This document shows positions 24,025-33,305 of a stretch of DNA of 50,858 bases, in pieces; the stretch's first letter is position 1; the number at the start of each line of letters is the position of its first letter. Made by a program: the position numbers and the translations under genes. The notes below the pieces were generated by a model. It saw nothing but the letters and a program-made list of their open reading frames with translations, made no database searches and was not told where the DNA came from. Origin of the DNA: Scybalousia_A sp045221575 (GTDB lineage: Bacteria > Bacteroidota > Bacteroidia > Bacteroidales > P3); contig JBGUWU010000004.1 of the NCBI GenBank assembly GCA_045221575.1, forward strand, positions 1 through 50,858, written 5' to 3'.

Positions 24025-25140
24025 ATGAATATACTTATAAACGCAACAAATCTAAAAAGTGGAGGAGGTTTGCAGGTAGCAGACTCTTTCTGTAGAGGTT
24101 TAAAAAGTTCAAATTCCGAACATAAATTCTTTGTTTTCCTCTCTGATGAGTTGTCTAATACAAAGCAAGCGATAGAAAACAATCCCAATATCACTGCTTA
24201 CACCTACAATATTCAAAACACTATAAAAACATTGGTCTTTGGCAGAGATGAATACTTGGATAGTTTTGTAGAAAAAGAGCATATTGATTTTGTATTCACT
24301 GTTTTTGGTCCTTCACGTTGGAATCCTAAGGTAAAACACTTGAGTGGTTTTGCTATGTCGCAACTTATTATGAGAGATTCTCCGTTTTTTTCTGTATGTT
24401 CCTTGAAAAACAAACTCTATTGGAAGTATCTTTTCCCTTTATCTCGTAAAATATTATTTCAAAGAAGTGCTAAACTATTCTATAGTGAAAATCCCTTTAT
24501 ATCAAAACAAGTAGAACAAATCTTCAAAGGTTCAAAATGCTATACGGTGTCCAACTATTATAACCCTATATACGACAATCCGCAACAGTGGAAAGAGAAA
24601 CCTTTGCCACCGTTCAACGGTTTGACTTTGCTTTGTATCTCTTCTTACTATCCTTTTAAAAACTTAGAGATCGCAATTGAGGTCTCAAAATACTTAAACG
24701 CTAATTATCCCGATTTTAACTTTAGATTTGTATTCACATGTAAGCAAGAAGAGTTTTCATACTTTGATAACAAGATAAAAGACAATATTCTTTTCATTGG
24801 CAGAGTTGATATTGAAGAATGTCCTTCTTTATATTCGCAATGTGATTTAGTCTTTATGCCTTCGTTTATGGAGTGTTTTACTGCAGTTTATCCTGAAAGT
24901 TTTAAGATAAACAAGCCTTTACTTACAAGCGACTTACCTTTCGCCAAAGGATTATGTGCTGATGCGGCAGAATACTTTTCTCCTACTAACGCAAAAGACA
25001 TTGCAGAAAAAATATACTCTTTATTTAATAATAAAGAGCGTCAGCAAGAACTGATAGACAAAGGTGAAAAACAACTATTAAACTATGATGACAATGAAAC
25101 GAGAGTAAGAAAAATCATTGACATCATTGAGCAATCATAA
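24025..25140 (+). CDS. Glycosyltransferase, GT4-like fold
   Basis: A 371-residue protein of the GT-B glycosyltransferase superfamily (family 1/4 type). The N-terminal domain opens MNILINATNLKSGGGLQVADSF. The C-terminal domain has LTLLCISSYYPFKNLEIAIEVSKYL (about 195-219), the loop IEECPSLYSQCDLVFMPSFMECFTAVYPESF (about 263-293) with the nucleotide-sugar ExxxxxxxE arrangement, and LTSDLPFAKGLCADAAEYFSPTN. It most likely adds a sugar to a surface polysaccharide or lipid; donor and acceptor are unknown. It stands alone with its own promoter and no polysaccharide cluster around it. Confidence 0.88.
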   Translation: MNILINATNLKSGGGLQVADSFCRGLKSSNSEHKFFVFLSDELSNTKQAIENNPNITAYTYNIQNTIKTLVFGRDEYLDSFVEKEHIDFVFTVFGPSRWNPKVKHLSGFAMSQLIMRDSPFFSVCSLKNKLYWKYLFPLSRKILFQRSAKLFYSENPFISKQVEQIFKGSKCYTVSNYYNPIYDNPQQWKEKPLPPFNGLTLLCISSYYPFKNLEIAIEVSKYLNANYPDFNFRFVFTCKQEEFSYFDNKIKDNILFIGRVDIEECPSLYSQCDLVFMPSFMECFTAVYPESFKINKPLLTSDLPFAKGLCADAAEYFSPTNAKDIAEKIYSLFNNKERQQELIDKGEKQLLNYDDNETRVRKIIDIIEQS

Positions 25141-25185
25141 AATAAATATTTGAGCCTATTTTTTTTAATCAAATAGTAAAACTTT

Positions 25186-25320
25186 GTCTAAACTTTGCCA
25201 AACTTGATTTAACTTTTGCCAAACGCCGTTTCGTTGCCGCCAAACTTAATTTTCGTGGTAAAAGAAACTATTTTTTTGACATAAAAACTTAATCTGGCGA
25301 AAAGAAAAAGAAAATTGGCC
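25186..25320. repeat. GCC/GGC-rich palindromic intergenic element, copy B
   Basis: The gap between the convergent glycosyltransferase and LtaS-like genes carries TTTTGCCAAACGCCGTT (25214-25230), TTGCCGCCAAACTT (25234-25247) and AAACTATTTTTTTGACATAA (25265-25284). The first block is the reverse complement of part of copy A at 14242-14275, and the last is in the same orientation as 14217-14240. No other gene or terminator with a clear U-tract is visible here. Confidence 0.6.
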
Positions 25321-27174
25321 TTATCTTTTACTTATGTCTCTATAAAGAGTTTGCAATAGTGCTTGACCTTTCTTGGTTTGCGATTTAGTTTTTTGATGTT
25401 TTTCATTTACAACTCTGTTTGCATTACAATCAAATTGAGTGTAAGCATCGCTATCCATAAAACAAAAACCATTATTATAGACATAGAAAGCATAATTCAA
25501 AGTATATGGATTGAAAACGTTACGAGAATAAACAAAATCTTTGCTTTCTATATTCATTTGTTTTAAAAGAGTAACAGGAATATCCGTTTGATTAACAAAG
25601 CGAGAAACTTCTAAGTGCTGTTTCACTGCTCCTCCCAACCAAATCATTGGAATATTGTATCGCTTTCTATCTCCCTCACTTGTCCCATAAGGATATTTAT
25701 AACCATGATCTGCAACTATTATCACAAGGGTTGATTTCCATTGCTCGGTTTCTTTTAACTTCTGAATAAAATCAAATAAACAACTATCACTATAAGCAAT
25801 ACTATTTACATACTTATCTTTAAATCTCTTCATTCCTACATCAAAAGGTTCATGAGAAGAAAGTGTAAGGAAAGTTTTAAAGAATTTTTGTCCATTATCT
25901 TGCTTTTTTATATCTTCAAGCAAATAACGAAATGTTATTTCATCATTTACACCCCATTTGCTCAACTTTTGCTTTATAGGAAAATCGCTATCTGAAACAA
26001 TATTTTGATAGCCTGAAGAAATAAAGTAAGAACGCATATTTGCAAAGTTAATATCTCCGCCATAAAGCATTGAAGTTGAATATCCATTCTTTGAAAACAC
26101 CTTTGCAAGAGTTGGCAACGAACGTGTTTTACTTGGATATTTTATAATAGAAGTTGTTGGCTGTGCAAGAAAACCTGTAAGAACAGAAACTATTCCTCTA
26201 TCTGTTCTCATTCCATTTGAATAACAATTTGAGAAAACAACTCCCTCTTTTGCTAATTGATTTAATCCCGGTGTTATTTCTTTGTTATCAACAATAGCAT
26301 TCTCTCCTCCTACTCCACCAACAGCATTTGCAGACAAACTCTCCCAAAGAATTATAACAACATTAGGCTTTGGTGTATTTAAAACATTTATTGTTGTATC
26401 TTTTTCTACGTAATATAATCTATCAAACAAGGTTTTACATTCCTCATTGCTCATATATATGTATTCCTTTGAGAAATCTTCTGTTTTAGTCATAGAATAC
26501 ATAAGCGAAAAAGTAGGATTGATAGCAGAAAGATTAAACAATTGATTTTGGGAATAATAAACCATACCAACATTTGCTGTTGCTGTTGATACACCTCCAC
26601 GAGTTAGAATAAAGAATATTGGTAACAGAATAAGTAAAACAAGTGCATTAACTACCTTTGCTTTGATTTTGTGGAAAATAATTTTATTGCCAATAAAAAT
26701 TTTATGATTAACAAATACAACAAACAAAATATACGGCACAATAATTAACAAAAAATGAACAATATCTAAGAATGTAACAGAATTTGTAGCGTCTTTGGTG
26801 TCATTAAGATAGAATAACAATGTAGCATCTATGCGAAAACCCCAATAAGAGAACAATACGCAATCAACGGCGAAGACAATGGATACAAGAACGCCTAAAA
26901 CAATGTTATAAACTCTGATTATTTTTGCAAGAGGTAAGTTTTTGAATACATTAATCAAACAAAGCAAAATAGGAATAAAACAAAAGTAAGCTGCAGTGCA
27001 ACAATCCAACTTTAAACCATGCCAAATCACTTGCAAAAAATCCCAGAACCTCATTCCTTTTTCAAAATTAAAAAGTAAGAATACAGGCTTTTGGATAACA
27101 AATAAAAGTATCCAAAAGATATATTCCTTTATTATTAGAAAAAGATTTTGAAGTAAGGGATTATTCTTTTGCAT
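25321..27174 (-). CDS. LtaS-like membrane sulfatase/phosphotransferase
   Basis: A 617-residue inner-membrane protein of the alkaline-phosphatase superfamily, LTA-synthase/sulfatase branch. Five hydrophobic segments fall in the first about 190 residues. The periplasmic catalytic domain starts near 265 with NVVIILWESLSANAVGG, contains the nucleophile region SNGMRTDRGIVSVLTGF with the catalytic Thr, and later SSHEPFDVG and IIVADHGYKYPYG with metal-binding Asp and His. Relatives move phosphoglycerol or phosphoethanolamine onto surface lipids or glycans, and a Gram-negative envelope would suit lipid or glycan decoration. It begins 9 bp after the M3 peptidase gene and is probably co-transcribed. 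Confidence 0.88.
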   Translation of the reverse strand: MQKNNPLLQNLFLIIKEYIFWILLFVIQKPVFLLFNFEKGMRFWDFLQVIWHGLKLDCCTAAYFCFIPILLCLINVFKNLPLAKIIRVYNIVLGVLVSIVFAVDCVLFSYWGFRIDATLLFYLNDTKDATNSVTFLDIVHFLLIIVPYILFVVFVNHKIFIGNKIIFHKIKAKVVNALVLLILLPIFFILTRGGVSTATANVGMVYYSQNQLFNLSAINPTFSLMYSMTKTEDFSKEYIYMSNEECKTLFDRLYYVEKDTTINVLNTPKPNVVIILWESLSANAVGGVGGENAIVDNKEITPGLNQLAKEGVVFSNCYSNGMRTDRGIVSVLTGFLAQPTTSIIKYPSKTRSLPTLAKVFSKNGYSTSMLYGGDINFANMRSYFISSGYQNIVSDSDFPIKQKLSKWGVNDEITFRYLLEDIKKQDNGQKFFKTFLTLSSHEPFDVGMKRFKDKYVNSIAYSDSCLFDFIQKLKETEQWKSTLVIIVADHGYKYPYGTSEGDRKRYNIPMIWLGGAVKQHLEVSRFVNQTDIPVTLLKQMNIESKDFVYSRNVFNPYTLNYAFYVYNNGFCFMDSDAYTQFDCNANRVVNEKHQKTKSQTKKGQALLQTLYRDISKR

Positions 27175-27183
27175 TGAACACTA

Positions 27184-29355
27184 CTATTCTTTGTTTTCTT
27201 TTTCTAAGGATTCGTTTTCTTTACTGTACTGTTGATTGTTGGTAACAGGAACAAGACCTCTATTTTGAAGCATATAGATTGTGTTAGGGTCTTTGCCTCT
27301 AAATAATTTATATTGCTGTTCTGCGTCATCAGTTCCTCCCTTTGCTAAAATATACTTAGCGAATTTGTTTGATACTTTCTTGTTGAATATATCACCTGTT
27401 TCTTTCCACGCTTGAAAAGCATCTGCATCTAACATCTCAGACCAAACATAACAATAATAACCTGCAGAATAACCGCCACCAAATATATGTGTAAAATAAG
27501 TAGGACGATAACGTGAAGGTATTTGAGGAAGATTTCCTATCTCTTTCATTACTTTGGCTTCCAATTCTTGAATATTTATTGTGTCTAAAGAAGTTATTGA
27601 GTGCATTTTTAAATCTAAATAAGCAGCAACAAGAAGTTCTGTAAACATAAATCCTTGATTAAATGTTTCAGCCATCTGTATTTTATTCACCAAATCCATA
27701 GGTATGACATTACCTTTTGAGTCTTTTGCATATGTTTTCAAAACTTGTGGATGCATACACCAATGTTCTGCCAACTGAGAAGCACATTCCACAAAATCAG
27801 TAGGCACATTAAACGAAGAAGTTGAAGGATATGTACCATCAGACAAGAAAGCGTTGGTGGCATGTCCCATTTCGTGAAAGACTGTCTTAGCTTCATCGGC
27901 TGTAAGTGTTGTTCTTCCTTTCTGTTTTGCGAAATTAAAGCATACAGTTACTATTGGATTAACATTTTTAAGATCTTTTTTATGTTTTACTTTGTATTGT
28001 TCCTGATATGTATCACACCATGCTCCAGAAGATTTTCCTGCTCTTGTATAAGGGTCAAAATAAAGTATGCCAACATAGTCTCCTTTTAGATTTGTAACCT
28101 TATAAACATCTATATCTTTTGCATAAGTTTGTATATTATCAAGTTTATTAAACTTCAAGCCATACAAACGTGTAATATTATCAAAACAACCTTTCTTTAC
28201 ATTTTCTAATTCAAAGTATGGACGTGTTTGTTCTTCGTCAAAGTTATAACGAATTTTCTTTAACTTCTCAGCATAATAATACATATCCCAACCTTCTAAT
28301 TTAGCACCTTTTTCATCTTTTGATAAAAGAGCTTGAAAGTTTTGTGCATCTTCTTTTGCAGATTTAATAGCATACTGTAAACAGTCCTTTAACAAAGTAT
28401 CTGCTTTCCCTACTCGTTTCGCCATTCTTTCTTCCAACTGCCAATCTGCAAAAGAATTATATCCCAATATTTCGGCGAATTTCGCTCTAAGAGAAAGTAT
28501 TTGTTCTGTTATTTTATTATTATCATTTTGATTACCATTGTTACATCTGTTTATACGAGCAAGGAATATTTCTTTTCTAAGTTGCCTATTATCGCAATAA
28601 GTTAAGAAAGGCAAACATGAAGCATTGTCTAAGGTGAATACCCATTTGTTTTTCTCACCCATTTTATCTGCTGTTTCCTTTGCATTTTCAATAAGCCAAT
28701 CAGGAAGTCCTTTTAAATCTTTTTCATTACTAACAACAAGTTTATAGTTCTTAGTTTCAGCAAGCACATTTTTATTATACTTATCTACAAGCATAGTAAG
28801 TTGTTCATTAACCTGTTTTAATTCGTCTTTCTTCTCTTTACTTAACAATGCACCTCTACGAATGAATGAATCATAAGTCTTTTTAAGCAGATGAACTTGT
28901 TCTGAACTTAGATTTTCATTTGAACGATTATCCCATACGGTTTTAATTCTGTTAAATAACTGTTCATTCATTTTTATTTCATCTTCGTGTGAAGAAATCA
29001 TTGGAGAAAGTTTCTCTTGCAATGCTTGAAGTTCTTGGTTAGTGTTACACAAAGTAATATTATTAAACACTGAAACAACTCTCTTAAATAATCTTCCACT
29101 ATAATCCAAAGCAGCTATTGTATTTTCAAAGTTTGCTTTGTCTTTATTATTTATAATCTCCTGAATTTCCTCATTATGTTTTGCTATTGCCTCTTTAAGA
29201 GCAGGCTCATAATCAGAATTTTTTATTTCATCAAAAGGAACTGTTTGATATTCCGTATCCCATTCTCTTAACAATGGATTGGCTTGATTATCTTTTTTAC
29301 TACAAGAGAACATACAAATGGTTGATAACATTAATACTAAAACTATTTTTCTCAT
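27184..29355 (-). CDS. M3-family zinc metallopeptidase lipoprotein (Dcp-like)
   Basis: A 723-residue peptidyl-dipeptidase/oligopeptidase-type enzyme. The signal MRKIVLVLMLSTICMFSC ends in a lipobox with Cys 18, so it should be a lipoprotein, facing the periplasm or surface. The active site FHEMGHATNAFL (about residue 492-503) has the HExxH zinc ligands, with the downstream Glu in the FVECASQLAEHW region. C-terminal motifs FGGGYSAGYYCYVWSEM and FRGKDPNTIYML are typical for Dcp. It probably degrades small peptides taken up or released outside. It starts an operon with the LtaS-like gene. Confidence 0.95.
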   Translation of the reverse strand: MRKIVLVLMLSTICMFSCSKKDNQANPLLREWDTEYQTVPFDEIKNSDYEPALKEAIAKHNEEIQEIINNKDKANFENTIAALDYSGRLFKRVVSVFNNITLCNTNQELQALQEKLSPMISSHEDEIKMNEQLFNRIKTVWDNRSNENLSSEQVHLLKKTYDSFIRRGALLSKEKKDELKQVNEQLTMLVDKYNKNVLAETKNYKLVVSNEKDLKGLPDWLIENAKETADKMGEKNKWVFTLDNASCLPFLTYCDNRQLRKEIFLARINRCNNGNQNDNNKITEQILSLRAKFAEILGYNSFADWQLEERMAKRVGKADTLLKDCLQYAIKSAKEDAQNFQALLSKDEKGAKLEGWDMYYYAEKLKKIRYNFDEEQTRPYFELENVKKGCFDNITRLYGLKFNKLDNIQTYAKDIDVYKVTNLKGDYVGILYFDPYTRAGKSSGAWCDTYQEQYKVKHKKDLKNVNPIVTVCFNFAKQKGRTTLTADEAKTVFHEMGHATNAFLSDGTYPSTSSFNVPTDFVECASQLAEHWCMHPQVLKTYAKDSKGNVIPMDLVNKIQMAETFNQGFMFTELLVAAYLDLKMHSITSLDTINIQELEAKVMKEIGNLPQIPSRYRPTYFTHIFGGGYSAGYYCYVWSEMLDADAFQAWKETGDIFNKKVSNKFAKYILAKGGTDDAEQQYKLFRGKDPNTIYMLQNRGLVPVTNNQQYSKENESLEKENKE

Positions 29356-29500
29356 ATCTATTTGGATTTTATTGTTTTCTAATTCTATTTTTTAACGCAA
29401 AGAGTTTGGTTTTATTGTTTTTTCATCACAACAACTTATGGTTTCTTCTCACAAAGAAAAAAAATACAGCATATTTATTATGTATTACAATATTTTTTTA

Positions 29501-29508
29501 TAATTTTG
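29501..29508 (+). promoter_or_regulatory. -7 promoter element of the lipoprotein-porP-porE operon
   Basis: TAATTTTG lies 18 nt before the ATG at 29527. It also shows that a GTG at 29506 cannot be the start. Confidence 0.55.
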
Positions 29509-29526
29509 TGCAAAAATATTTTTGAT

Positions 29527-30219
29527 ATGAAAAGACTATTATTTGGTGCTATTGCTGTATTATTAGTTATGTCTTCATGTAGAAGTTTAAAAGAAGACAC
29601 GTTTCATTCCGATTATCAAAACACAGAGTTACTTCCCCGATTAACTTGTTGGATTGACCAGCCTTCTTTTGAAAATGCTTATGGTGCAAATTCTTATGCT
29701 GTAAAAGCAAGTAATGATTTATCTCACCCATACGGACTAACCGAAACTCCGTATGGTAAAGGTGTTTATGAGATAAACGAAGATACTAAATTATATACCG
29801 CAGAAAAAAGAATTCAAGACGCTTCTAATATTTTCGTTTATGATGTAAATGAAAATATAACTGACCCTACTACAGAAAGAATGGGCAATATTGTTCTAAG
29901 AGCAGGAGCTATATATTGTAAGAATAATTATAAATGGTCGTGGCTTAGTGGATTTACTCTTGGAATATTCAACGCTTTTGGTATGCCTATGGCAACAAAT
30001 ACTACAGAATTAGAAGTTATCGTGGAGATATATGATAAAAGAGATAATCTTGTTGCTAAGTTTAACGAAAGAGGTTATGCAAAAGTACCGATGGCAGCTT
30101 ATCATGGTTACTATGAATTTCAAAGACGTGCCGGAGCTTTAGCTCTTCAAGACGGACTAATGAAAATTAAGGAAATGATAGCAAGAGATTATCAAATGAT
30201 TAACGCAAAACTTAAATAA
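29527..30219 (+). CDS. Predicted lipoprotein in a T9SS operon, unknown function
   Basis: A 230-residue protein with a lipoprotein signal MKRLLFGAIAVLLVMSSC (Cys 18). I do not recognise a named family. The body is mixed alpha/beta; the C-terminal part (about 140-230) has a hydrophobic GFTLGIFNAFGMPM stretch, a beta hairpin with LEVIVEIYDKRDNLVAKF, and a terminal helix. It starts an apparent operon with porP/sprF (28 bp downstream) and a porE-like gene, so a role as an outer-membrane accessory of type IX secretion or gliding is plausible but not shown. The start ATG lies 18 nt after a -7 element; an upstream in-frame GTG overlaps the promoter. Confidence 0.75.
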   Translation: MKRLLFGAIAVLLVMSSCRSLKEDTFHSDYQNTELLPRLTCWIDQPSFENAYGANSYAVKASNDLSHPYGLTETPYGKGVYEINEDTKLYTAEKRIQDASNIFVYDVNENITDPTTERMGNIVLRAGAIYCKNNYKWSWLSGFTLGIFNAFGMPMATNTTELEVIVEIYDKRDNLVAKFNERGYAKVPMAAYHGYYEFQRRAGALALQDGLMKIKEMIARDYQMINAKLK

Positions 30220-30247
30220 AATAAATTGCATAAAGTGGATTATAAAA

Positions 30248-31249
30248 GTGAAACAACAAACAAGAATATTCTTTGTCATATTTCTTTTGCTTGTTTTATC
30301 AGCAAAAGCCCAGGATATTCATTTTTCTTCACTAAACTTTAATCCGATGTTTTCCAACCCATCAATGACAGGATTTATGAATTCCAAACTAAGAGTTTCT
30401 TCCATCTTTCGTAATCAGTGGCAAACTGTTTCCAAAGGCTACAACACATTCTTAGCTTCTGTGGAATTACAACCTTATTTATCTAAAAATAATAACAAAG
30501 GCTTAGGTATTGGTTTTTGTTTTGTTAATGATGTAGCTGGAGAATTAGCTTATGGAGAAAGAGATTTTTCGCTTAATATTGCTTATTTCTTTGCGGTAAA
30601 TAGAGAAAAGACTACTTTTGTTTCCGTAGGTGCTTCCGCTGGAAGAAAAAATTGGAGTTATGACCTATCAAAAGCAAACTTTAATCGTACAGGAACTTAT
30701 GATGACAACATAACTTATGATGAATTACATACTTGGGATTTGTCTTTAGGTACAACTTTTCAATATAACATAACGGATAAAAAACAATTAAATATTGGTT
30801 TTGCTCTTTTCAATATCAATGAAAGCAAGTTAGGATATTTTGAGACTTCAGATAAAAACACAAAAATAAATAAAAGATACTCTACAAACGTGTCTTATAT
30901 GTGTGATATATCTGATAGAGTTTCTGTTCGTCCTCAAGTTTTATATAACAACCAATATAAATACAATGAATTAGTTTATGGTACTGACTTTTTATTTGAT
31001 TTGACAGGAGGAATATTTAATCAACATATCTTTTCATTTGGTTTGTTTGCAAGAAACTTAGAATCTATTATTCTTACTCCTAAATACAAGTTCAACAATT
31101 TCCTTGCTGGAATATCTTATGATGTCAATATATCTGGACTTAGTAAAGTTTCTCACACTTACGGAGCAATAGAATTTTGGCTTTCATACGCTTTTAGTCC
31201 TTATAATGTAAAATATAAAAATAACAAAATACCATGTCCAATCTTTTAA
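30248..31249 (+). CDS. PorP/SprF-family type IX secretion outer-membrane protein
   Basis: A 333-residue beta-barrel protein with a signal peptide (MKQQTRIFFVIFLLLVLSAKAQ). The family opening is DIHFSSLNFNPMFSNPSMTGFMNSKLRVSSIFRNQWQTV, where PorP/SprF proteins have (D)xHFSQFYNxPLxxNPAxTG...YRNQW. The rest alternates beta strands with turns, ending on an aromatic residue as outer-membrane barrels do. PorP/SprF proteins help export or anchor specific T9SS substrates. It starts with GTG and overlaps the next gene by 16 bp, which supports a functional pair with the PorE-like protein. Confidence 0.92.
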   Translation: MKQQTRIFFVIFLLLVLSAKAQDIHFSSLNFNPMFSNPSMTGFMNSKLRVSSIFRNQWQTVSKGYNTFLASVELQPYLSKNNNKGLGIGFCFVNDVAGELAYGERDFSLNIAYFFAVNREKTTFVSVGASAGRKNWSYDLSKANFNRTGTYDDNITYDELHTWDLSLGTTFQYNITDKKQLNIGFALFNINESKLGYFETSDKNTKINKRYSTNVSYMCDISDRVSVRPQVLYNNQYKYNELVYGTDFLFDLTGGIFNQHIFSFGLFARNLESIILTPKYKFNNFLAGISYDVNISGLSKVSHTYGAIEFWLSYAFSPYNVKYKNNKIPCPIF

Positions 31250-33213
31250 AACAAATATTATTGATAATTATTGGAGTTTTTGCATTATCTCTATCATATC
31301 AAAGTGTTCAAGCACAAGAAAAATATGCTAAAGAATACGAAAAACAAGGAGATAAAGCAATGGAATATGGAGAATATTCTCAGGCTTTAGATTATTATAT
31401 GTTAGGCAGAAGGTTTTTAAAACAAAATTTAGCCCTTATCTACAAGTGTGGTGAGGCTTGTTTGGCTATGAAAGACTATGATAAAGCAGAATATTGGTAT
31501 CAAAAAGTATTAATAGAAAATGATACAACAAACATCAATCACACATTCCCTTATCTTTATCTTCATTTAGCTCAAAGTTCTATACATAATGGTAATATTA
31601 TTCAAGCTCAAAGTTTTTTAAATACTTGTTTAATTGATTGTGATGACATAAAGATAAGAAAAGAATGCAAACGAGAGTTAGATAGAATAGATTGGATAAT
31701 AAATAACGAGAAGCCAAGACATTATACTATAACAAATTTAGGTAATAATGTAAATAACGAAACTTCACAATTGGGTTCATTTGTTTTAAGAGATAGTATA
31801 ATAATATTTACTTCAACAGAATACAAAAAGAAAATAAACAAAGGAGATACATTTTTTACAGATATTTATAATCAAATCTTTTTCTCTTTTGTTGATGCTG
31901 ATTACTACACTCCTGCAAAGAAATTAGAATGGGGTAATATTAATCAGAAAAAAACTAATTGTTCTGATTTGTTCTTTGATTCTGTTAGTGCAACTGCTTA
32001 CTTTACATATTCAAAAACCAAGAACAATAAAAAAACAAGTACAATATACTATTCCACTTACAGCAATGGTAAATGGTCTAAACCAAAAATCTTTAAACCT
32101 GCTTATGATAAAAACTCTTCATCTTGTCACCCTGTGATTGCAAGAAATAATGGAGATTGCTTTATGTTCTTTTCTTCAGATAGAGTTGGAGGTTATGGAA
32201 AGATGGATATTTGGTCTTTGGACTTAAATACAGAAAAAGCTACACCTATAAACTTAGGTTCAACCATCAACACTTCAGGTAATGAAATAACACCTTTCTA
32301 CTTTGCAGATGAAGAAGAGTTGTACTTTGCTTCAGATACTCATAATGGATTTGGAGGATTTGACATCTTCCGTTCAATAGGCTGGAAAAATAGATGGACT
32401 TCTCCTGAGAATCTTCTTCAACCTATCAATTCTTCATATAATGATATTTATCCTTTTATTGTAGATTCAGATATAGAAGGCTATTTTACTTCAAATCGTC
32501 CTACAATAAACAATAAAGAAAACAAAACTTGTTGTAATGATATTTATCGTTTCAACAGTGAAGAACCAGAAGAACCTACTATGACAACCATTGTTAAGAA
32601 AGAAAAAGAAGGCTTTAATCCTGCTTTTGATTTACCTGTAGCTTTATATTTTCATAACGATTCTCCTGATGCTGGCAGTGAGTTACCTACAACAGAGTTA
32701 TCTTATTGGGATTGTTACAAACAATATAACTTTCTTAACAATCAATATAAAGCTGCAAGAACAAAAGGGTTAGATGATTCTCTTGCAAGTATTGAGATTG
32801 CAAAAGTGGAAGATTTCTTCACTAACAAAATAAAACAAGGTTTCGATAAATTAAATAAAGCTTTAGAATACATACAAGAAAAACTTGAACAAGGAGAAAA
32901 CATAAGCATCCAAATAAGAGGTTATAGTTCTTCCCTATTTGAAACAGGTTACAACTATAATCTTGCTGAAAGACGTATTGTTTCTGTAGAAAACTATATA
33001 AACACTTGGAACAATGGAGTATTAAAACCTTATACACAGTCTATAGCACCAGATGGCAAACCTCGTTTAGAAACAATACATCTTGCAATAGGTAAATTGG
33101 AGGCTACATCTCCTAACCCTGAATCCGTAGCAGAGAAAAGACAAAGTGTATATCTTCCTTCTTCTATGGAGGAAAGAAGAATAGAAATCAAAGTAATTCA
33201 ATTGAGAAACTAA
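31234..33213 (+). CDS. PorE-like OmpA-family lipoprotein-type protein of T9SS
   Basis: A 659-residue exported protein (signal MSNLLKQILLIIIGVFALSL...VQAQ). In order: TPR helices (about 30-150; YSQALDYYMLGRRFLKQNLALIYKCGEACL), WD40/PD40-like propeller repeats (about 165-420; FFSSDRVGGYGKMDIWSLDL and YFASDTHNGFGGFDIFRS), a linker, and a C-terminal OmpA-like domain (about 530-640; YNLAERRIVSVENYI). This TPR-PD40-OmpA order is that of PorE, which links the T9SS ring to peptidoglycan. The OmpA part is degenerate: the usual GHTDSxG is RGYSSSLF, so peptidoglycan binding is less certain. It overlaps the porP gene by 16 bp. Confidence 0.88.
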   Translation: MSNLLKQILLIIIGVFALSLSYQSVQAQEKYAKEYEKQGDKAMEYGEYSQALDYYMLGRRFLKQNLALIYKCGEACLAMKDYDKAEYWYQKVLIENDTTNINHTFPYLYLHLAQSSIHNGNIIQAQSFLNTCLIDCDDIKIRKECKRELDRIDWIINNEKPRHYTITNLGNNVNNETSQLGSFVLRDSIIIFTSTEYKKKINKGDTFFTDIYNQIFFSFVDADYYTPAKKLEWGNINQKKTNCSDLFFDSVSATAYFTYSKTKNNKKTSTIYYSTYSNGKWSKPKIFKPAYDKNSSSCHPVIARNNGDCFMFFSSDRVGGYGKMDIWSLDLNTEKATPINLGSTINTSGNEITPFYFADEEELYFASDTHNGFGGFDIFRSIGWKNRWTSPENLLQPINSSYNDIYPFIVDSDIEGYFTSNRPTINNKENKTCCNDIYRFNSEEPEEPTMTTIVKKEKEGFNPAFDLPVALYFHNDSPDAGSELPTTELSYWDCYKQYNFLNNQYKAARTKGLDDSLASIEIAKVEDFFTNKIKQGFDKLNKALEYIQEKLEQGENISIQIRGYSSSLFETGYNYNLAERRIVSVENYINTWNNGVLKPYTQSIAPDGKPRLETIHLAIGKLEATSPNPESVAEKRQSVYLPSSMEERRIEIKVIQLRN

Positions 33214-33305
33214 TTTAATATTACTTTATATCTATTAAACACAATAAAGAGAACATTATATCGTTAATAATAATTAATTTATAAACTTAAAATAAAAATA
33301 AAATA

